This document shows positions 10,290 to 19,626 of a stretch of 59,071 nucleotides of DNA, piece after piece. The DNA comes from Polaromonas sp. (GTDB taxonomy: Bacteria > Pseudomonadota > Gammaproteobacteria > Burkholderiales > Burkholderiaceae_C), in contig NZ_JAUYEY010000087.1 of assembly GCF_030689685.1 (NCBI RefSeq), forward strand, positions 1-59,071. Direction: 5' to 3'. Position 1 is the stretch's first letter, and each line of letters opens with the position of its first letter. Position numbers and translations under genes: made by a program. Under the pieces are notes generated by a model, which saw only the letters and a program-made list of their open reading frames with translations, made no database searches and was not told where the DNA came from.

Positions 10290-11252
10290 ATGGCAAACCC
10301 CAACCCACCTCCTCTGGACACCCCGCAAATGGAAGCAGAGGACGGCGAAACAGCTCCCGCCTGCGTGATGACTTTCAATGCCAACGACCCCAGTGGTGCC
10401 GGAGGCTTGACGGCCGACATCAGCGCCATCACATCGGCCGGCGCGCACGCGCTGGCTGTCGTTACAGGCGCCTATGTGCGCGACACCGCCGAGATTTTCG
10501 ACCACATCTCCTTCGATGAAGAAGCCGTCACCGAGCAAGCCCGCACTGCGCTCGAAGACATGCCTGTCAGTGCCATCAAGGTCGGCTTTGTCGGCAACCC
10601 AGAAAACATCAGCGCCATCGCCGAGATTGCATCAGACTATGCCGATGTGCCCCTGATCGCCTACATGCCCAACCTGTCGTGGTGGAACGAAGAAGCCATC
10701 GACAATTACCTCGACGCCTTTCGCGAACTGTTGCTGCCGCAAACCACCGTGCTGGTGGGCAACCACAGCAGCTTGTGGCGTTGGCTGCTGCCGGACTGGG
10801 CCGGTGACAAAAGCCCGTCGGCCCGCGATATCGCCAAGGCTGCTGCCGAATTCGGTGTGCCTTACACGCTGGTCACCGGCATCCCCCTGCCCGATCAGTT
10901 CATCGACAACGTGCTGGCCACGCCGCAGGCCGTGCTCTACAGCGAAAAGTTCGAACGTTTTGAAGCCGTGTTTGCCGGTGCCGGCGACACGCTGACCGCC
11001 GCCGTCACGGCGCTGCTGGCCAACGGGCACAACCTGCAGGCCGCTACCAGCGAAGCCCTGACCTACCTGGATCACAGCCTGGATGCCGGTTTTCACCCCG
11101 GCATGGGCCACATCGTTCCCGACCGCCTGTTCTGGGCCCAGACAGACGACACCCCGGTCGAAGACGATGACGATGGGGATGAAGCCTCCAGCGCTGATAC
11201 AGTCCCCGCTCTGCCCTCCTTTGACCTACCCACCAATGGCACCAAGCACTAA
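10290..11252 (+). CDS. thiD: Hydroxymethylpyrimidine/phosphomethylpyrimidine kinase
   Basis: A 320-residue ribokinase-fold enzyme that phosphorylates HMP and HMP-P in thiamine biosynthesis. Hallmarks are [28 protein letters not shown] near residue 30 and the C-terminal anion hole and catalytic base in [17 protein letters not shown]. The start MANPNPPP is the only in-frame ATG near the domain. An acidic and Ser/Pro-rich tail of about 40 residues follows the kinase fold and looks dispensable. The end overlaps the hemL start by 17 bases, so the two genes are likely coupled. The substrate-binding half is diverged enough that an HMP-kinase-like paralogue cannot be excluded. Confidence 0.85.
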   Translation: MANPNPPPLDTPQMEAEDGETAPACVMTFNANDPSGAGGLTADISAITSAGAHALAVVTGAYVRDTAEIFDHISFDEEAVTEQARTALEDMPVSAIKVGFVGNPENISAIAEIASDYADVPLIAYMPNLSWWNEEAIDNYLDAFRELLLPQTTVLVGNHSSLWRWLLPDWAGDKSPSARDIAKAAAEFGVPYTLVTGIPLPDQFIDNVLATPQAVLYSEKFERFEAVFAGAGDTLTAAVTALLANGHNLQAATSEALTYLDHSLDAGFHPGMGHIVPDRLFWAQTDDTPVEDDDDGDEASSADTVPALPSFDLPTNGTKH

Positions 11253-12564
11253 TTCAGATACTTCCTTAGATACCTCCCGAAATACCGTCCTGTTTGAACG
11301 CGCCCGGGCACTGATTCCCGGCGGCGTCAATTCCCCAGTACGCGCCTTCAAGGCGGTCGGCGGCACGCCGAGGTTTGTGCAGCGCGCACAGGGTGCCTAC
11401 TTCTGGGATGCCGACGGTAAACGCTACATCGACTACATCGGCTCCTGGGGTCCAATGATCCTGGGGCACGGTCACCCCGCCGTGGTCGAAGCCGTCCAGA
11501 AGGCGGTGCTGGAAGGCTTCTCTTACGGCGCGCCAACCGAGCGCGAAATCGAGCTGGCCGAAGAAATCGTGAAGCTGGTGCCCTCCATCGAGATGCTGCG
11601 CCTGGTCAGCTCCGGCACCGAGGCCGGCATGAGCGCCATCCGCCTCGCGCGCGGCGCCACCGGCCGCAGCAAGATCATCAAGTTCGAGGGCTGTTACCAC
11701 GGCCATGCCGACGCCCTGCTGGTCAAGGCCGGCTCCGGCCTGGCCACCTTCGGCAACCCGACCAGCGCCGGCGTGCCACCCGAAGTGGTGCAGCACACGC
11801 TGGTGCTCGAATACAACCACATTGCCCAGCTTGAAGAAGCCTTTTCATTGCACGGCAGCAGTACCGCCTGCCTGATCATCGAGCCGATTGCTGGCAACAT
11901 GAACTTTGTGCGGGCCAGCGTGCCTTTCATGAAGCGCTGCCGGGAGCTGTGCACCCAGCATGGTGTGCTGCTGGTGTTTGATGAAGTGATGACCGGCTTT
12001 CGTGTCGCCCTGGGCGGCGCGCAAAGCATCTATGCAAAGAGCATTCCGGGCTTCAAGCCCGACATGACGGTGCTTGGCAAGGTCATAGGCGGTGGCATGC
12101 CGCTGGCCGCTTTCGGCGGCACCCGCGCCGTCATGGAGCAACTTGCACCGCTGGGTCCGGTCTACCAGGCCGGCACACTGTCGGGCAATCCGGTCGCCAC
12201 CGCCTGCGGCCTGGCCACACTGCGTGAAATTTCCAAGCCCGGGTTTTATGAGGCATTGGGTCAACGCACACGCAGCCTGACCGACGGCCTGACCCAAGTC
12301 GCCACGCAGGCTGGCGTCACTTTTTGCGCAGACAGCGAAGGCGGCATGTTCGGTTTTTTCCTGCTGGACAAGCTGCCGCAGAACTATGCGACCGTCATGA
12401 CCACCGACAGCCCGGCCTTCAACCGATTTTTCCATGCCATGTTGGACAAGGGCGTGTACTACGCGCCGGCTCTGTACGAAGCCGGCTTTGTCAGTTCGGC
12501 GCACACGGCGGCGGACATTGAAACCACAGTGGATGCGGCTGCGCAGTTTTTTGCGGGCCGCTGA
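11236..12564 (+). CDS. hemL: Glutamate-1-semialdehyde 2,1-aminomutase
   Basis: A 442-residue class-III PLP enzyme converting glutamate-1-semialdehyde to 5-aminolevulinate in the C5 route of tetrapyrrole synthesis. Typical sequences are [19 protein letters not shown], the PLP-phosphate region [34 protein letters not shown] and the catalytic Lys in [17 protein letters not shown]. The start [10 protein letters not shown] lies inside the end of thiD. Length matches the family. Confidence 0.95.
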   Translation: MAPSTNSDTSLDTSRNTVLFERARALIPGGVNSPVRAFKAVGGTPRFVQRAQGAYFWDADGKRYIDYIGSWGPMILGHGHPAVVEAVQKAVLEGFSYGAPTEREIELAEEIVKLVPSIEMLRLVSSGTEAGMSAIRLARGATGRSKIIKFEGCYHGHADALLVKAGSGLATFGNPTSAGVPPEVVQHTLVLEYNHIAQLEEAFSLHGSSTACLIIEPIAGNMNFVRASVPFMKRCRELCTQHGVLLVFDEVMTGFRVALGGAQSIYAKSIPGFKPDMTVLGKVIGGGMPLAAFGGTRAVMEQLAPLGPVYQAGTLSGNPVATACGLATLREISKPGFYEALGQRTRSLTDGLTQVATQAGVTFCADSEGGMFGFFLLDKLPQNYATVMTTDSPAFNRFFHAMLDKGVYYAPALYEAGFVSSAHTAADIETTVDAAAQFFAGR

Positions 12565-12571
12565 GCTTTTA

Positions 12572-12589
12572 CAAGCGTCACGCTGCGTC
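12572..12589. repeat. Dispersed 18-base repeat, copy 1
   Basis: CAAGCGTCACGCTGCGTC lies just after hemL and recurs exactly at 44763-44780 just after opgH, both times shortly after a stop codon and a T-run. The rest of the hemL-purH gap also holds a degenerate GCTAT-type element (about 12669-12693). No gene is seen in this gap. Confidence 0.7.
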
Positions 12590-12748
12590 TGTTGTGGCCC
12601 CGGACAGTAAGAGCGACTCCCCACTCCCACACAGGGAGCCGGATCAAGGCCGGGATCACAGACGGTGCGGCTATTACTATCAATTCAGTAGCTGCACACA
12701 CCCACTGGATATGGGCTGAGGCCACTTTTGGCTTAGAAAACGCCAAAC

Positions 12749-14359
12749 TCAGTGCCGGAAGTGCCGCACGCCGCTGAGCACCATCACCACGCCGCGCTCG
12801 TCAGCCGCCGCAATCACTTCCTCGTCGCGCATGCTGCCGCCCGGTTGGATCACGGATGTCGCGCCGACGTCGACCACCACATCAAGCCCGTCGCGGAAGG
12901 GGAAAAAAGCGTCGCTGGCCACGGCCGAACCGGCGAGATCGAGGCCGGCATTCGCGGCCTTGATGGACGCGATGCGGGCTGAGTCGATGCGGCTCATCTG
13001 GCCGGCGCCCACGCCGAGTGTCATGCCGCCGCCGCAGAACACGATAGCGTTGGATTTGACGTATTTAGCGACCTTCCAGGCAAACAAAAGGTCTTGTAGC
13101 TGCGCCGGTGTCGGCTGCAGCTTGCTGACCACCTGCAGGTCGGCCAGCGCAAGTTCGTAGTTGTCGGCGGTCTGCATCAGCAACCCCGAGCCGACGCGCT
13201 TGAGGTCCATCAGGTTGCGGCCCTGCTTCCAGGCGGTATCGCCGCCGGGCGGCAAGGAAATTTGCAAAATGCGCACATTGACCTTGCTCTTGAACACCGA
13301 GAGTGCCTCGGGCGTAAAGGCGGGCGCCATCAGCACCTCGACAAACTGTTTGGCGATCTGCTGCGCCGCAGCTTCGTCCAGCGTGCAGTTCAGCGCAATG
13401 ATGCCGCCGAAGGCCGAGGTCGGGTCGGTCTTGAAGGCCTTGCTGTAGGCCGCCAGCGCATCGGCACCAACCGCCACGCCGCAGGGGTTGGCGTGTTTGA
13501 CGATGACGCAGGCGGACTCTGTGAAGCTCTTGACACATTCCCAGGCTGCATCGGCGTCAGCAATGTTGTTGTAGCTGAGTTCCTTGCCCTGCAGTTGCGT
13601 TGCCATGACCAGCGAGCCGGGGGCGGGATAGACGTCGCGGTACAGCGCGGCCTGTTGGTGTGAATTTTCGCCGTAGCGCAAATCCTGCACCTTGATGAAG
13701 CGGCCGTTGGCCTGGCCCGGGAACAGGCTGCGCGCGCCGTCGGCCTGGATGCTAGAGAGGTAGTCGCTGATCGCGCCGTCGTACTGGCTGATGCGGTTGA
13801 AGGCGGCGACCGACAGCGTGAATTTGGTCGCCTCGGTGAGTTGACCTTCGGCCCGGAGTTCTGCGAGCACACCGGCGTACTGCGAAGCGTCAGTCAGCAC
13901 GCCCACGTCCTTCCAGTTCTTGGCGGCAGAACGCACCATGGCCGGGCCGCCAATGTCGATATTTTCGATGGCGGCTTCCAGTGTGCAACCGGGCTTGGCC
14001 ACGGTGGCTTCAAACGGGTAGAGGTTGACCACCAGCAGGTCGATGGTGTCGATGTTGTGCGCTTTGAGCGCAGCCATGTGTTCGGGCAGGTCGCGGCGCG
14101 CCAGCAGGCCGCCGTGGATTGTCGGGTGCAGCGTCTTGACCCGGCCGTCGAGCATTTCAGGAAAGCCGGTGTGGTCGGCAACCTCGGTGACCGGCAGGCC
14201 AGCGTCAGCCAACAGCTTGGCCGTGCCGCCCGTGGACAGCAGCTTGATGCCCAAGGCATGGAGTGCCTGTGAAAATTCGAGGATGCCGGTTTTGTCGGAG
14301 ACGGAAATCAATGCCTTCATGTCAATCACTTTAGAGGCGGCGGGCGGGGTCGCGTTCAT
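12749..14359 (-). CDS. purH: Bifunctional AICAR formyltransferase/IMP cyclohydrolase
   Basis: A 536-residue enzyme for the last two steps of purine synthesis. The N-terminal MGS-like cyclohydrolase domain starts [20 protein letters not shown] and includes STGGTAKLL and [14 protein letters not shown]. The C-terminal transformylase domain carries the Lys-His pair in [12 protein letters not shown] and ends [20 protein letters not shown]. An alternative start 13 codons later (position 14320) would give the usual N-terminus; the sequence does not decide. It lies 33 bases after fis, in the order dusB-fis-purH. Confidence 0.96.
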   Translation of the reverse strand: MNATPPAASKVIDMKALISVSDKTGILEFSQALHALGIKLLSTGGTAKLLADAGLPVTEVADHTGFPEMLDGRVKTLHPTIHGGLLARRDLPEHMAALKAHNIDTIDLLVVNLYPFEATVAKPGCTLEAAIENIDIGGPAMVRSAAKNWKDVGVLTDASQYAGVLAELRAEGQLTEATKFTLSVAAFNRISQYDGAISDYLSSIQADGARSLFPGQANGRFIKVQDLRYGENSHQQAALYRDVYPAPGSLVMATQLQGKELSYNNIADADAAWECVKSFTESACVIVKHANPCGVAVGADALAAYSKAFKTDPTSAFGGIIALNCTLDEAAAQQIAKQFVEVLMAPAFTPEALSVFKSKVNVRILQISLPPGGDTAWKQGRNLMDLKRVGSGLLMQTADNYELALADLQVVSKLQPTPAQLQDLLFAWKVAKYVKSNAIVFCGGGMTLGVGAGQMSRIDSARIASIKAANAGLDLAGSAVASDAFFPFRDGLDVVVDVGATSVIQPGGSMRDEEVIAAADERGVVMVLSGVRHFRH

Positions 14360-14392
14360 GTGTTTCTTCAGGGACGGGTGCGGGATGAGCGC

Positions 14393-14632
14393 TTACTTGA
14401 TCAGCTTGTGCTCAAGCAACTTTTTCCGCAGCGTGTTGCGGTTCAGGCCCAGCCACTCTGCGGCGCGTGACTGGTTTTTATCGGCATGCTGCATCACCAC
14501 CTCGAGCAGAGGTTTTTCAACCACGCGCACCAGCATCTCGTACATGCTGCCGTCGGGCTCGGTGCCGCGCAGATCCTTGAAATAACTTTCAAGACTGCTG
14601 CGCACACATTCTTCGATCTGTTTCTTGCTCAT
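14393..14632 (-). CDS. fis: Fis-family DNA-binding protein
   Basis: A 79-residue nucleoid-associated protein. The C-terminal helix-turn-helix is QSRAAEWLGLNRNTLRKKLLEHKLI, matching Fis and the C-terminal domain of NtrC-type activators. The N-terminal part is shorter than in enterobacterial Fis (98 residues), normal for betaproteobacteria. Its ATG overlaps the end of dusB by four bases, so the pair is translationally coupled, as in the dusB-fis operon of Escherichia coli. Confidence 0.93.
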   Translation of the reverse strand: MSKKQIEECVRSSLESYFKDLRGTEPDGSMYEMLVRVVEKPLLEVVMQHADKNQSRAAEWLGLNRNTLRKKLLEHKLIK

Positions 14633-15675
14633 GCGAGCTCCCCCTGCCTGTCCTGTTGTTGTTCATTCACTTCGCTGGCCACGGGCATGCGGTCCATGCG
14701 GTCGCCCAGCGCATCAAAAAAATCGGCAACCGCCTGCCACTGCGCCTCGCTGTCTTCCAGCAGGTTCATGTGGCTGCGAAAAGCCTCGCCACCCGGCAGC
14801 GCCTTCACATACCAGCCAATGTGTTTGCGCGCGCTGCGCACGCCGCTGAACGCTCCGTAGAGTTCGTAATGGTCCAGCAGGTGATCAAGCAGCAGACGTT
14901 TGACTTCGGCCACCAGCGGTGGCGCAAGATGCGTGCCGGTCGCCAGGAAATGTGCGATTTCCCGAAAGATCCACGGCCGGCCCTGGGCCGCGCGGCCAAT
15001 CATCACAGCGTCCGCGCCGGTATAGGCCAGCACATCGCGGGCTTTTTCGGGGCTGTCGATGTCGCCGTTGGCCACCACCGGAATGCGTACCGCAGCCTTG
15101 ACGGCAGCAATCGTGTCGTATTCGGCCTGGCCCTTGTAGCCCTGGGCCCGCGTGCGCCCATGCACCGCCAGCATCTGCACGCCGGCGCTTTCGAAGGCGC
15201 GCGCCAGCGTGACGGCGTTTTTGTGCGATTCGGCCCAGCCGGTGCGCATCTTCAGCGTGACTGGCACACCGCGCGGCGCGCATGCCGCCACCACCGCATC
15301 GGCAATCGCCAGGGCCAGTGGCTCGTCCTGCATCAGGGCCGAACCGGCCCATTTGTTGCAGACTTTCTTGGCCGGGCAGCCCATGTTGATGTCGATGATC
15401 TGGGCGCCACGGTCGATGTTGTAGGCAGCGGCATCGGCCATCATCTGTGCGTCGGTGCCGGCGATCTGCACTGCAATCGGCGCCACTTCCCCGTCGTGGT
15501 TGGCGCGGCGCGAGGTTTTCAACGTGTCCCAAAGGTCGCGCCGTGAGGTCACCATCTCGCTGACCGCATAAGCGGCGCCCAGGGTTTTGCACAGGCGCCG
15601 AAACGGCCGGTCCGTGACACTGGCCATCGGCGCTGCAAACAGATTGTTTGCCAAAACGTGGGGGCCGATGTTCAT
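14629..15675 (-). CDS. dusB: tRNA-dihydrouridine synthase B
   Basis: A 348-residue FMN-dependent TIM-barrel enzyme that reduces uridines in the tRNA D-loop. Family signatures are LFAAPMASVTDRPFRRLC at the N-terminus, the catalytic Cys region DINMGCPAKKVCNKWAGSALM and VHGRTRAQGYKG. I chose MNIGPHVLANN as the start because it gives the family N-terminus. It is first in the dusB-fis-purH operon and diverges from the YqaA-like gene across 140 bases. Confidence 0.95.
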   Translation of the reverse strand: MNIGPHVLANNLFAAPMASVTDRPFRRLCKTLGAAYAVSEMVTSRRDLWDTLKTSRRANHDGEVAPIAVQIAGTDAQMMADAAAYNIDRGAQIIDINMGCPAKKVCNKWAGSALMQDEPLALAIADAVVAACAPRGVPVTLKMRTGWAESHKNAVTLARAFESAGVQMLAVHGRTRAQGYKGQAEYDTIAAVKAAVRIPVVANGDIDSPEKARDVLAYTGADAVMIGRAAQGRPWIFREIAHFLATGTHLAPPLVAEVKRLLLDHLLDHYELYGAFSGVRSARKHIGWYVKALPGGEAFRSHMNLLEDSEAQWQAVADFFDALGDRMDRMPVASEVNEQQQDRQGELA

Positions 15676-15815
15676 GGACGTACGGGGATGGTGAGAGCTG
15701 GAAAACGAGTGATGATTGTAGCTGCCTAAAATTTCAGCAATCGAAATTTGCACACGGCGTTGTAAGCGTACGCCCTACAGCATCGGCACTGCCGCGCTCC
15801 CTATACTCGCTGCAG

Positions 15816-16292
15816 ATGGAACTCTGGCTACAACACCTGATAGAAGCGCTGGCACTGCCGGAGTACGGTTTGAGCACGGTGTTTGTGGTGTCCTTCATTT
15901 CGGCGACGCTGTTGCCGCTGGGCTCGGAACCGGTGGTCTTCGGCCTGGTCAAGCTTAACCCCCTCATGTTCTGGCCGGCCGTTCTGGTGGCCACGGCGGG
16001 CAACACCCTGGGCGGCGCACTCGACTGGTGGCTGGGTTATGGCGCGCACAAGGTGGTCGACAAGTATTCGCACTCCTCGCACCATGGCCGCGCCGTCCGT
16101 TGGCTCGAAAAGCTCGGGCCCAAGGCCTGCCTGCTGGCCTGGCTACCGGCCGTGGGCGACCCGCTGTGCGCGGTGGCCGGCTGGCTCAAGTTTCCGTTCT
16201 GGCCCTGCGTGGCCTACATGGCGATTGGCAAGTTCGCGCGATATTTCATGATGACGGGCGCGCTGATCTGGGCCTTTCCGGGTGCTATATGA
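15816..16292 (+). CDS. YqaA/DedA-family inner-membrane protein
   Basis: A 158-residue polytopic membrane protein of the YqaA subgroup of the DedA/SNARE-associated superfamily. The characteristic glycine-rich re-entrant region is VATAGNTLGGALDWWLGYGAH, and the second half has WLPAVGDPLCAVAGWLKFPFWPC. Several hydrophobic segments are visible (GLSTVFVVSFISATLLPLG, PLMFWPAVLVATAG, VAYMAIGKFARYFMM). DedA relatives act in lipid carrier flipping and envelope homeostasis; the YqaA subgroup has no firm role. The start MELWLQHLIEALALPEYGLS follows from family length. Confidence 0.85.
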   Translation: MELWLQHLIEALALPEYGLSTVFVVSFISATLLPLGSEPVVFGLVKLNPLMFWPAVLVATAGNTLGGALDWWLGYGAHKVVDKYSHSSHHGRAVRWLEKLGPKACLLAWLPAVGDPLCAVAGWLKFPFWPCVAYMAIGKFARYFMMTGALIWAFPGAI

Positions 16293-16315
16293 GCCCCCAC
16301 GCGTTGTATTCCGTT

Positions 16316-16337
16316 CGTCCTGAGCTGTCGAAGGACG
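16316..16337. repeat. Short palindromic repeat CGTCCT...AGGACG
   Basis: A 6-base stem with a GAGCTGTCGA loop, in the short gap between two convergent genes. It matches the TCGTCCTGAGC-TGTCGAAGGACG type of intergenic palindrome I recall from many proteobacteria. It may serve as a weak bidirectional terminator. Confidence 0.6.
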
Positions 16338-16341
16338 ACGG

Positions 16342-17091
16342 TCAGAAGCGTTCATGTGGCAGCAGATAACGCCACTGGCCGGGTGACAGGCTGCTCATCG
16401 GCACACGGCCGACGCGGATGCGCTTCATGGCCTGCACGCTGAGGCCCACGGTCTCGCACATGTAGGCGATCTGCCCCGGCCGCTCGCCCTTGAGGGCAAA
16501 ACGCAGCCGCGTTTCATTTTGCCAACTCACCTTGGCCGGCGGCAGCAGGATGCCATTGAAAGTGAAGCCGTGTTCGACGCGGTTGAGCCGCTCCAGGCCG
16601 CCGGGCACTAGCTGGCCAGCGACTTCGACAATCACTTCATGCTCCATCACCGAGGCGTCTTCGCTGAGCTTGCGTGCCACACGCCAGTCTTGGGTGAACA
16701 CCAGCAGGCCGCTGGCCAGCGTGGCCAGCGGGGTCGCCAGCGTCTGCGTGCTGAAGTGTTTTTTCAGCGGCCGGATGCCGGAACGGTCGTCCGGCGACCG
16801 GTTCGCCGGGGTCAGCAGTTGCAGGGCGGGCGCAGCGGGCTTGCCTGACGCACCGTCGAGGCCAGCCTCGTAACCGGCCGGCTTGTGCAGCAACAAGGTC
16901 ACCGGTGTCAGCGCGAGCAGGCTGGCATCGCCGTCAAGTTCTATCTTCTGGGCCCCCACGCGGAACTGCGGTTCTTCCACCACCACGCCGTCGACACGCA
17001 CCCAACCACCCTCGATGTACTGCTCAGCCTCGCGGCGTGAACAATTGAGCATTTGCGCCAGGCTTTTGGCGAGGCGGACGGGTTCTGTCAT
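16342..17091 (-). CDS. S4-domain RsuA/RluB-type pseudouridine synthase homologue with altered catalytic motif
   Basis: A 249-residue protein. The N-terminal S4 RNA-binding domain (LAQMLNCSRREAEQYIEGGWVRVDG) leads into VTLLLHKPAGY, as in RsuA/RluB/RluE/RluF enzymes that isomerise rRNA uridines. Where the family has G-R-L-D-x-x-T-x-G-L-L, this protein reads T-P-L-A-T-L-A-S-G-L-L, so the catalytic Asp and preceding Arg are replaced by Ala and Pro. The downstream strand VFTQDW and the C-terminal RLRFALKGERPGQIAYMCETVGLSV-like region are preserved apart from these. The frame is intact and the S4 domain looks sound, so it may bind RNA without isomerising it, or use another residue. Confidence 0.85.
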   Translation of the reverse strand: MTEPVRLAKSLAQMLNCSRREAEQYIEGGWVRVDGVVVEEPQFRVGAQKIELDGDASLLALTPVTLLLHKPAGYEAGLDGASGKPAAPALQLLTPANRSPDDRSGIRPLKKHFSTQTLATPLATLASGLLVFTQDWRVARKLSEDASVMEHEVIVEVAGQLVPGGLERLNRVEHGFTFNGILLPPAKVSWQNETRLRFALKGERPGQIAYMCETVGLSVQAMKRIRVGRVPMSSLSPGQWRYLLPHERF

Positions 17092-17210
17092 GCGATCTGC
17101 CCGGTCCTTTCAAGCGCCACCATCGAGTCGGCTCCGCCGGGCGACAGGAGGCGTCCCCTGCAAGGGGAGGATGGGCTACACGCAGTGAGCCCAGGCAGGG
17201 GTGTACACAT

Positions 17211-18302
17211 TTAGCTGCTGAACAGGAAATTCATCACGTCGCCATCCTTGACGACATAGTCCTTGCCTTCGCTGCGCATCTTGCCCGCATCCTTGGCGCC
17301 CTGCTCGCCTTTGTTGGCGATGTAGTCGTCAAAGGCGATGGTCTGGGCGCGGATATAGCCTTTTTCAAAATCGGTGTGGATCACGCCGGCGGCCTGCGGG
17401 CCGGTGTTGCCGGCATGGATGGTCCAGGCGCGCACTTCCTTGACACCGGCCGTGAAGTAGGTCTGCAGGCCCAGCAGCTTGTAGGCGGCGACGATCAGGC
17501 GGTTCAGGCCGGGTTCGTTCTGGCCGATTTCGGCAAGGAACATCTTCTTGTCCTCCTCCTCCATGTCGGCCATTTCGGCTTCCATCTTGGCGCAGATCGC
17601 GACCACCGGCGCCTTTTGCTCGGCGGCATAAGCCTTGAGGCGGTCGAGGAAGGGGTTGTTGTCAAAGCCGTCTTCGGCCACGTTGGCCACGAACATCGCC
17701 GGCTTGGCAGTGATCAGGAAGAATTGCTTGAGCAGCGGCAGCTCTTCCTTGCTGAAGTCAATCGTGCGGACCGGCTTGGTGTCGTTGAGCGCCACCTGGC
17801 ATTTTTCGAGGATGATCACCAGCTTGATGGACTCTTTGTCGCCCGAGCGCGCCAGCTTGGTCACGCGGTGCAGCGCCTTCTCGACGGCGGCCAGATCGGC
17901 CAGGCAGAGCTCGGTCTGGATCACTTCGATGTCGGAGATCGGATCGACCTTGCCGGCGACGTGGATCACATTGTCGTCTTCAAAGCAGCGCACCACGTTC
18001 ACCGTGGCGTCGGTCTCGCGGATATGGGCGAGAAACTTGTTGCCCAGGCCTTCACCGGTGCTGGCACCGGCCACCAGACCGGCAATATCGACAAATTCGA
18101 CGATGGCGGGCTGAATTTTCTCCGGATTGACGATAGCCGCCAACTGGCCAAGCCTCGGGTCTGGTACTTCCACAATCCCGACATTGGGCTCGATCGTACA
18201 AAAGGGGTAATTTTCAGCCGCAATTCCCGCCTTGGTCAACGCGTTGAACAGGGTGGATTTTCCGACGTTAGGCAAACCTACAATACCGCACTTCAAACTC
18301 AT
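17211..18302 (-). CDS. ychF: YchF, ribosome-associated Obg-family ATPase
   Basis: A 363-residue TRAFAC NTPase. The P-loop is [12 protein letters not shown] near residue 8, followed by [20 protein letters not shown] and the C-terminal TGS domain ([25 protein letters not shown]). YchF prefers ATP over GTP and associates with ribosomes and stress responses. The start [12 protein letters not shown] is the family N-terminus; the frame continues upstream without homology. The gap after it holds a G/C-rich imperfect palindrome and no gene. Confidence 0.96.
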   Translation of the reverse strand: MSLKCGIVGLPNVGKSTLFNALTKAGIAAENYPFCTIEPNVGIVEVPDPRLGQLAAIVNPEKIQPAIVEFVDIAGLVAGASTGEGLGNKFLAHIRETDATVNVVRCFEDDNVIHVAGKVDPISDIEVIQTELCLADLAAVEKALHRVTKLARSGDKESIKLVIILEKCQVALNDTKPVRTIDFSKEELPLLKQFFLITAKPAMFVANVAEDGFDNNPFLDRLKAYAAEQKAPVVAICAKMEAEMADMEEEDKKMFLAEIGQNEPGLNRLIVAAYKLLGLQTYFTAGVKEVRAWTIHAGNTGPQAAGVIHTDFEKGYIRAQTIAFDDYIANKGEQGAKDAGKMRSEGKDYVVKDGDVMNFLFSS

Positions 18303-18630
18303 GACAAACCTTAGAAAACAGGCTGAGAAGTGTATGCGATGCGCGGGTGACCGCCTGTCAGGCCTATGGCTCACCCTGCTGCAGCGGGCCTGATGCCGCT
18401 CAAAGGCCTCAAGCCCGAGGTGCTGCTGCAATTTCATGTGGCCGGTGTGCTTCTCAGCGAGCGTCTGATGGAAGGGCCCGCACTCTCGCAAGCCCTGTCC
18501 GACCTGTTGGCCGGTATGGCGGAGCGTACGCGCCGTCCTATCCGTTTTCTGGAGCCCGAGTTGACGCGCCCGTCGCCCTCGGGAGCAAGATTTCCTTCCG
18601 AGGGACCGCGACCATCAGTCGATGGCCCGC
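18303..18630 (+). other. Intergenic stretch with a possible short or decayed coding frame
   Basis: The 328 bases between ychF and the MOSC gene contain a plus-strand frame beginning at 18366. Its first 65 residues look protein-like ([20 protein letters not shown], then [20 protein letters not shown]), after which it degenerates and runs antisense into the MOSC gene. I do not recognise it. It could be a small gene with a misread end, a remnant of an older gene, or chance in GC-rich DNA. Confidence 0.2.
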
Positions 18631-19554
18631 TCAGGCTGAAAAGTATTCATCAAAACGGTAGTTGGCGCGGACCGCCTGCCCAACCCGAAGCAGATGGTCG
18701 TCCCCATCGAGCCGGATCAGGTTCATGCCGAAACTCAGAGCGCCGTTCAGTCGCGGGTCTTGCCGGTAGGTCTGCAACATGTCATTGACCTCCGGGCTGC
18801 TGACGGCGGTGGCCGGGTCGATGTTGGGGATTGGGCAACGCGCGCAGGGCTTGACCGGCTTGAGTCGGGCCAGGCCCTGTTTTGTGCTGATGCACAGTTC
18901 ACCCAGCCGGTCTTCGTCGTGGGCGGACAGCGCGTCCGCAGCGCCAGCGGAAGCAGGGCCCAGCACAATGTTGGGCCGGAAACGCTCCATGCCGACGGGC
19001 GCCCCGCCTGCGGCCTGCAACTTGTCATTGAGCCCGGCCAGCGAGGCCTCGCTGAGCACCAGCAAGGGGTAGCCGTCGCTGAACTGATTGAGCGCTTCCA
19101 CGCGGCCGGTCCAGCGCACGCTGGAGCGACGCTTTTGCTCAGGGTCAAAGCGCACCAGGCGCAGCTTCTCACCCAGAAAATCACTGAACCACTGGGCCGC
19201 AATCGGGCCCATGTCATAGGCCTTCACCTCGTCGTCCCAGACCCGCACGCGAACCGGCTCCTGCACCTGGTCAAGCGCGATGTGCAAGGCCAGCATGCCG
19301 GGCGCGCGCAGCACCATGTCCTGGGTCTTGAGCTGCGGGCGGATCAGCGCCATGCGCGGCAACTCGCGCTGGGTCACACATTCGCCCTGCTCGTCCACCA
19401 CCATCCAGGCGCGGTCGAACTCCAGGCCGGTCTCGGTCAGGATGGCTTCCTGAACCTGCACGCCGGCGCAGGATTTGACGGGGTATACCCACAAGGCGGT
19501 GATGGCCGCGTGGACGTCGGCCGTACCAGACGTTTCGCTCGATGATTCACTCAC
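18631..19554 (-). CDS. MOSC-domain protein with N-terminal beta-barrel (YcbX-like)
   Basis: A 307-residue protein with a MOSC N-terminal beta-barrel (ITALWVYPVKSCAGVQVQEAILTETGLEFDRAWMVVD) and a C-terminal MOSC domain with its conserved Cys in PCARCPIPNIDPATA. MOSC proteins bind a molybdopterin cofactor with this Cys; YcbX-type members reduce N-hydroxylated compounds with an electron partner. No ferredoxin or reductase domain is fused here. The GTG start is supported by AAGGA eight bases upstream. Confidence 0.85.
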   Translation of the reverse strand: MSESSSETSGTADVHAAITALWVYPVKSCAGVQVQEAILTETGLEFDRAWMVVDEQGECVTQRELPRMALIRPQLKTQDMVLRAPGMLALHIALDQVQEPVRVRVWDDEVKAYDMGPIAAQWFSDFLGEKLRLVRFDPEQKRRSSVRWTGRVEALNQFSDGYPLLVLSEASLAGLNDKLQAAGGAPVGMERFRPNIVLGPASAGAADALSAHDEDRLGELCISTKQGLARLKPVKPCARCPIPNIDPATAVSSPEVNDMLQTYRQDPRLNGALSFGMNLIRLDGDDHLLRVGQAVRANYRFDEYFSA

Positions 19555-19626
19555 TTGAGGTGTCCTTCAAAGTTTCAATTCAATCCCTACAAGCAGGTGA
19601 TTTTGCACCGCCTTCTAAAATAGGCC

